DNA of 34,211 nucleotides, from assembly GCA_025454975.1 (NCBI GenBank), contig JALONK010000032.1, forward strand, positions 1-34,211, given 5' to 3'. This DNA comes from Bacteroidia bacterium (GTDB lineage Bacteria; Bacteroidota; Bacteroidia; UKL13-3). The notes below the pieces were generated by a model. The model was given only the letters and a program-made list of their open reading frames with translations. It had not been told where the DNA came from and made no database searches. Shown piece after piece: positions 33,854-34,211 of the stretch. Position 1 is the first letter of the stretch. Each line of letters begins with the position of its first letter. Both the position numbers and the translations under genes were made by a program.

Positions 33854-34211
33854 CACTTCGAGTGATTGCTGCAAAGTCTACGAATGATCTAATCGTACCG
33901 AAAAGCCACTTCGAGTGATTGCTGAAAAGACCTGCGCATGGCGCAATCGTATCGAGAAGTCACTTCGAGTGATTGCTGCAAAGGCTACGAATGATCTAAT
34001 CGTACCGAAAAGCCACTTCGAGTGATTACTGCAAAGCCTGAGCGCGGTGCAATCGTATCGAGAAGCCACTTCGAGTGATTGCTGCAAAGACCTGCGTGTG
34101 GTGCAATCGTACCGAGAAGTCGCTTCGAGTGATTGCTGCAAAGGCTTTCGTGTGGAGCAATCGTATCGAGAAGTCGCTTCGAGTGATTGCTGCAAAGGCT
34201 TTCGTGTGGAG
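33854..34211. repeat. Tandem array of 53-54 bp hairpin-forming repeats
   Basis: Seven copies begin at 33854, 33907, 33961, 34014, 34067, 34121 and 34175; the last is cut by the window end. Each opens with CACTTCGAGTG (a 4 bp stem with a TCG loop; the last two copies read CGCTTCGAGTG), followed by GATTGCTG. In several copies GATTGCT pairs with a downstream AGCAATC or GCAATC arm, and CTTC with GAAG, so each unit can fold into an imperfect hairpin. Two middle variants occur: copies 1 and 3 have CTACGAATGATCTAATCG, the others have forms like CCTGCGCATGGCGCAATCG. There are no unique spacers and no cas genes nearby. Confidence 0.9.

Noticed and set aside
33878-34195. Minus-strand 105-residue ORF with repeated QQSLEATSRYDC-like blocks
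   Set aside because: It is a translation of the tandem repeat array; the unit length alternates between 53 and 54 bp, so frames are not maintained by design, and there is no sign of coding constraint.
33854-34211. CRISPR array
   Set aside because: The units repeat over their whole 53-54 bp, there are no unique spacers, and no cas genes are present.

Overview
The window is a chromosomal segment of a Bacteroidota bacterium. The evidence is a porX-type response regulator with a PglZ domain (linked to type IX secretion), an HD-domain gene next to lpxD, a low-GC genome, an absence of obvious Shine-Dalgarno sites, and several promoters of the Bacteroidota form TTTG-N19/20-TAnnTTTG. The family or genus cannot be fixed from this alone.

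Left core (1-4134): lpxD (cut by the window edge) and an HD phosphohydrolase gene on the minus strand, then divergently porX, then a tRNA-Lys(TTT) gene with a clear promoter.

Genomic island (about 4087-21716, 17.6 kb): the last 43 bases of the tRNA gene plus 5 bases downstream (48 bp) recur exactly at 21669-21716. This is the signature of site-specific integration into the 3' end of a tRNA gene. The island is almost wholly defence and mobile-element cargo. It begins with hsdM-hsdS of a type I restriction-modification system. These are followed by a GHKL ATPase with a probable C-terminal PD-(D/E)xK nuclease domain, and two small membrane protein genes. A decayed IS66 element comes next. Then there is an AT-rich module of a minus-strand reverse transcriptase (Unknown-Group/DRT-like), a structured intergenic region that looks like its noncoding RNA, and a divergent gene for a beta-barrel-repeat plus WYL-domain protein. 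After about 900 bp of debris come a MazF/PemK-like toxin gene coupled to a membrane protein gene, and an AbiEi-AbiEii toxin-antitoxin pair overlapping hsdR by ATGA junctions. The last codons and stop of hsdR lie inside the right attachment repeat. No integrase is recognisable inside the island.

Right core (21717-34211): an unusual tandem-fused D-Ala-D-Ala ligase-like protein, a TlpA-like thioredoxin, a LysM lytic transglycosylase, tsaD, a TamB-like protein, an isopenicillin-N-synthase-like 2OG-Fe(II) dioxygenase, a short single-stranded DNA-binding protein, and an array of 53-54 bp tandem repeats running off the window end.

How the parts may work together: hsdM, hsdS and hsdR can form a complete type I R-M enzyme although hsdR lies about 11 kb from hsdMS. 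The toxin-antitoxin pairs would stabilise the island, and the reverse transcriptase-ncRNA-WYL module is the best candidate for a less-described antiviral system. All functional statements come from motif reading; no database search was run.
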